Part shown: one piece after another, positions 61,101-64,000 of the stretch
Layout of the letters: each line of letters starts with the position of its first letter
Position numbering within the stretch: the stretch's first letter is position 1
From: Ascaris suum
Lineage: Eukaryota > Nematoda > Chromadorea > Rhabditida > Ascarididae
Assembly: GCA_013433145.1 (NCBI GenBank)
Contig: CM024189.1
Location: 7,060,001 to 7,124,000, forward strand
DNA: 64,000 nt
Direction of reading: 5' to 3'
Made by a program: the position numbers and the translations under genes
The notes under the pieces: generated by a model
Told to the model about the DNA's origin: nothing
Database searches by the model: none
The model's input: the letters and a program-made list of their open reading frames with translations, nothing else

Positions 61101-63768
61101 ATTTATCTTGATCAAAGGCAATCTCTTTCATGAACCAGTCGAAAGACTTGCACTTCAGTCGTTCTCGAACTGCCTTTTGTTTCGTTAAATCACCTAAAAT
61201 ATATTCATATAATAATACTGCACCACTGTAGTGAATATTTATTACCGCAATACTTTTTTGCAATATGCATAAAACGCTAAAATTTTAGAGAAGGAAAACC
61301 ATTAATTAACACTAAAGAATATCAACGTTACAACAAAGAAAAAATAAGAGGAAGTGAAATTGTTAGAAAAGATAGCTCCATTACTGGCTGTTTCAGCATA
61401 CTCCTCTATGATTACACAATTTGTTCGCCTTCTTTCACTGCTCTGCAGCAACCTTTTCCAAATACTTCACAAATGCCGAAGGATGGTGTATGTATAAGAC
61501 ACTCAAAGAGTCTAAGAATCGCCGTGCTATTCCCGTTGAGGCAAGAATTTCTTTTGTAAATAATTCCCCTCCCTCTCCCTCCCTCTAAATAAATCGGTTC
61601 CAAATTGATCAGCCGGAAAAGAATACATGAAAACAAATTAGAGTACATATGTGTCGAATCTAGGAGAATGTACCAAGCTTGCCTCCCCTTTCCCTTCCTA
61701 CAAGAACTGATGCGCTTGTAAGTCTTCAAAAATAAGACGAAATAAACACTATGCGATCACGAAACTATTCGGGTAATAATATATCTCGAATAAGCACAAA
61801 TAAAATAGCCAAATTTGCATCAAAGTGCGAAATTTGAAAACTCAAAACATAAAAAATCGTTAGAAAGACTTATTATTTCTCGCAAAATTTTGCATATCGT
61901 CATACACGGTTGATTATGTAAATTATTTGAAACTATACAATCCATCTTTTGCGCAAACAAAATAAAACGTAAAAAGAGGAAATGAAAAAAAGAAGAGAAA
62001 AAGTAAATGAATGAAATTGAAAGAGAGTAAATTAGATGGACTATTAAAGATAACATTTGCGGTAATAAGATAGAAATATTAAGTCAGCGATATTTGTGAA
62101 TTGACCACAATAAAAAGATTTCAAATCTAGTTAGAGATAAACAAATAATTCAAAAAAAAGAATTTTTCGGAATTTTTCACGCATATTTTGCACAAAAATG
62201 GAACGGCCGCATAACCAAATACTCTTTCAGAACCGTTTCAACAATCAATACATATATGAGGAAACAGTTCTGTTAATGGAGGCACTAAAGAAGAAGAAAG
62301 TTTGAAGTGAGCATAATCAAGCAAAAACGCCAAATGGACGCCAACTTCAAATGAAAAAAATTGGAGTCATGGGTCGGATCAAGATTGCCGGCAATCATAC
62401 CGCTCCGCTAAGCGAATGAATCATCGCAACCTTCTTGAATCTCCCCTATTTATTATCAATGAGAATTCAAGATCTAGAAATGAGCCAAGCATCACCAACA
62501 GGAAGGCATTTCTGAGACGACAAATCGATTTGTTTTTCACATTAGAAAATAATTCTTGCGGACGATATTTTGAATAATTTCTAAAGACAAGCAAATATCT
62601 TTAAAGCCTATCGATTGAGACACATTTGCGATAAAAAAAATAATTATAAGAAATATAGCCGACCTTCATCCGCATTTTCCATGCCATGCCTCCTCTGATA
62701 GAGATATTTCTTATAATCGTCCATCCAAACTTCCGCAACCCTAAACAATTGGCAATCATAATGTCTGCAAATGATAATTAAAATCGTTCTATACGAAAAT
62801 TTCGAATATATAATCATAGATGTTCATGCTTTCAAATTATGAAAGGAAGAAATTCCCACAATCGGCCTACAGAGTTTTTGAATGTGTTCTAGAAAGTACT
62901 AGCCGGTTCCCTTTGTACTGATTAGAACCCGAGATATTACGTTGCTTTCTTTTCCCGACAAAACTTTTCAAAGCTAACAAGAAATAAAAACGCTCTTCGA
63001 TCCTTCTCCTCCCAAAGCAACAACTCCGAGACATATTTGTAAAGTGGGTCATAAAAAAACAGCCGATCATAAAGCAAATGGCAAACTTATGTTAGTCTTC
63101 TGATGTGAGTCAAACGCTTAAAGGCACAGCGAGCAGCTATCCAGCGAGTAACCTCGGATTCGCGAATGGGGAACCTGCTGGAAGCTACCTCCACTGACTG
63201 GAACCGTTTTGTATGACACTTTATATACAAGTATGATAAATGCTTTACTCTCGATACCTGTGCCGGGTAGCAAGTTGAATTGATCGCGCCTCGATAGAAG
63301 ACCAAGATCCTTAAGGAGGCTTAAAAACTAGACTACCCATAATATCGAATCATCTCTTGTATGTCAACTACAACAGCGCAAGTAACAGTTTGCTATCCAA
63401 CGCTGGATCGAGAAAAGATCGTCCCGAGTACCATTTTTAGAAACTTATAAATTGTGAATAGCAGAATGAACAAAAACAATCAATTCGAATCATCAAGCAG
63501 GAAGGACTCGAGCAGCGTCCAACAAAGTGTTCTGTCTGGCTCTAAAGTTTTACTCTCAACCCCACCGAAATTTCAATTAAGCCACTGCAAAGAGTGGTTT
63601 AAACAGTTCTTCACAGGATTATAAACTAAATAGAATCACTCACCTTTTATAGTTACGTGAGATGAAATCGCCCACTCCAGGATTGGGAAATGGAACATGT
63701 TTGCAACGATAGATGTGGCCAACACGTGAACACGGCGCATCGACCATATTCCCATGACATTGCCATAC
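58178..63768 (-). CDS. Polypeptide N-acetylgalactosaminyltransferase, GALNT10-like, C-terminal part
   Basis: Minus-strand exons: 63768-63644, 62740-62664, 61193-61065, 60342-60227, 59505-59402 and 58388-58178 (stop). All phases close. In order they encode the end of the GT27 catalytic domain ([67 protein letters not shown]) and a ricin-B-type lectin domain ([20 protein letters not shown]-like [54 protein letters not shown]). The spacing, CKSFDWFM, YHPVSxxCMDC and TQQW match animal GALNT10-type enzymes. Known role: Golgi type II membrane enzyme that transfers GalNAc from UDP-GalNAc to Ser/Thr of proteins or glycopeptides. The transmembrane anchor and metal-binding DxH lie beyond 64000. The acceptor before 63768 (TTTTGAG) is atypical, so that boundary is uncertain. 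Confidence 0.92.
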
Positions 63769-64000
63769 CTCAAAACATTCACATTCACACCACAACGAGG
63801 AAACTAATTGGCCAACTGAATTGGACCATGCATTCTTGTGAAGGATTTGTGTGGACATAAACTTATGTTATAACGCTATTGCTGCACGATGCAGTGTTAA
63901 TCGTTAAGGTACACCATAAAAGGCAGAGATTAATTGGTGGAAACCGCCGAGAGATATGAGGCTATCGATGGCTAAAATCCGACCACTAATCGATTCTAGC

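Overview
This window looks like nuclear DNA of a nematode, most probably a clade V or strongylid (hookworm-like) worm. It is AT-rich. Coding sequence is cut into short exons bounded by TTTCAG/TTGCAG acceptors and GTRAGT-type donors, and introns range from about 50 bp to several kb. LINE relics, a short dispersed repeat family, long (TA)n arrays and many pure G or C runs fill the introns and spacers. The species call is inference. No prokaryotic operon, CRISPR array, rRNA or tRNA was recognised.

Layout. (1) About 8-17119, plus strand: the 3' part of a multi-exon gene whose protein resembles the region behind the DDT domain of CECR2/RSF1-type chromatin-remodelling subunits. It has a W..(V/L)C segment, then a long Arg/Glu-rich helix, then a Ser/Asp/Glu-rich tail. 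Its last exons lie either at 9021-9112 or, with better donor and phase, at 16766-17119 after an 8.4 kb intron. (2) 18092-22744, plus strand: a three-exon gene for an 85-residue secreted peptide precursor with a signal peptide, furin/dibasic sites and a C-terminal Cys-x5-Cys loop. I do not recognise the family. Its first intron carries a decayed CR1-like LINE and repeat copies. (3) About 18.9-31 kb: a transposon graveyard (CR1-like and RTE-like LINE relics, at least five copies of a short dispersed repeat), with one intact unassigned 116-codon ORF on the minus strand. (4) 35743-41461, plus strand: a nine-exon gene for a MOLO-1-like TPM-domain protein with signal peptide, luminal or extracellular domain, one membrane span and a long cytoplasmic tail. 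(5) 41.5-58.1 kb: AT-rich spacer with a few candidate exons on both strands, simple repeats and a large fold-back around (TA)n. (6) 58178-63768, minus strand: the C-terminal seven exons of a polypeptide GalNAc-transferase of the GALNT10-like group (end of the catalytic domain plus ricin-B lectin domain); the rest lies beyond the right edge.

The recognised genes do not form a pathway. They are neighbours: a nuclear chromatin factor, a secreted peptide, a membrane protein of the levamisole-receptor-modulator family, and a Golgi O-glycosylation enzyme. The strongest new item is the secreted peptide gene at 18.1-22.7 kb, because its exons are too short to stand out as ORFs and are separated by 4.2 kb of transposon debris.
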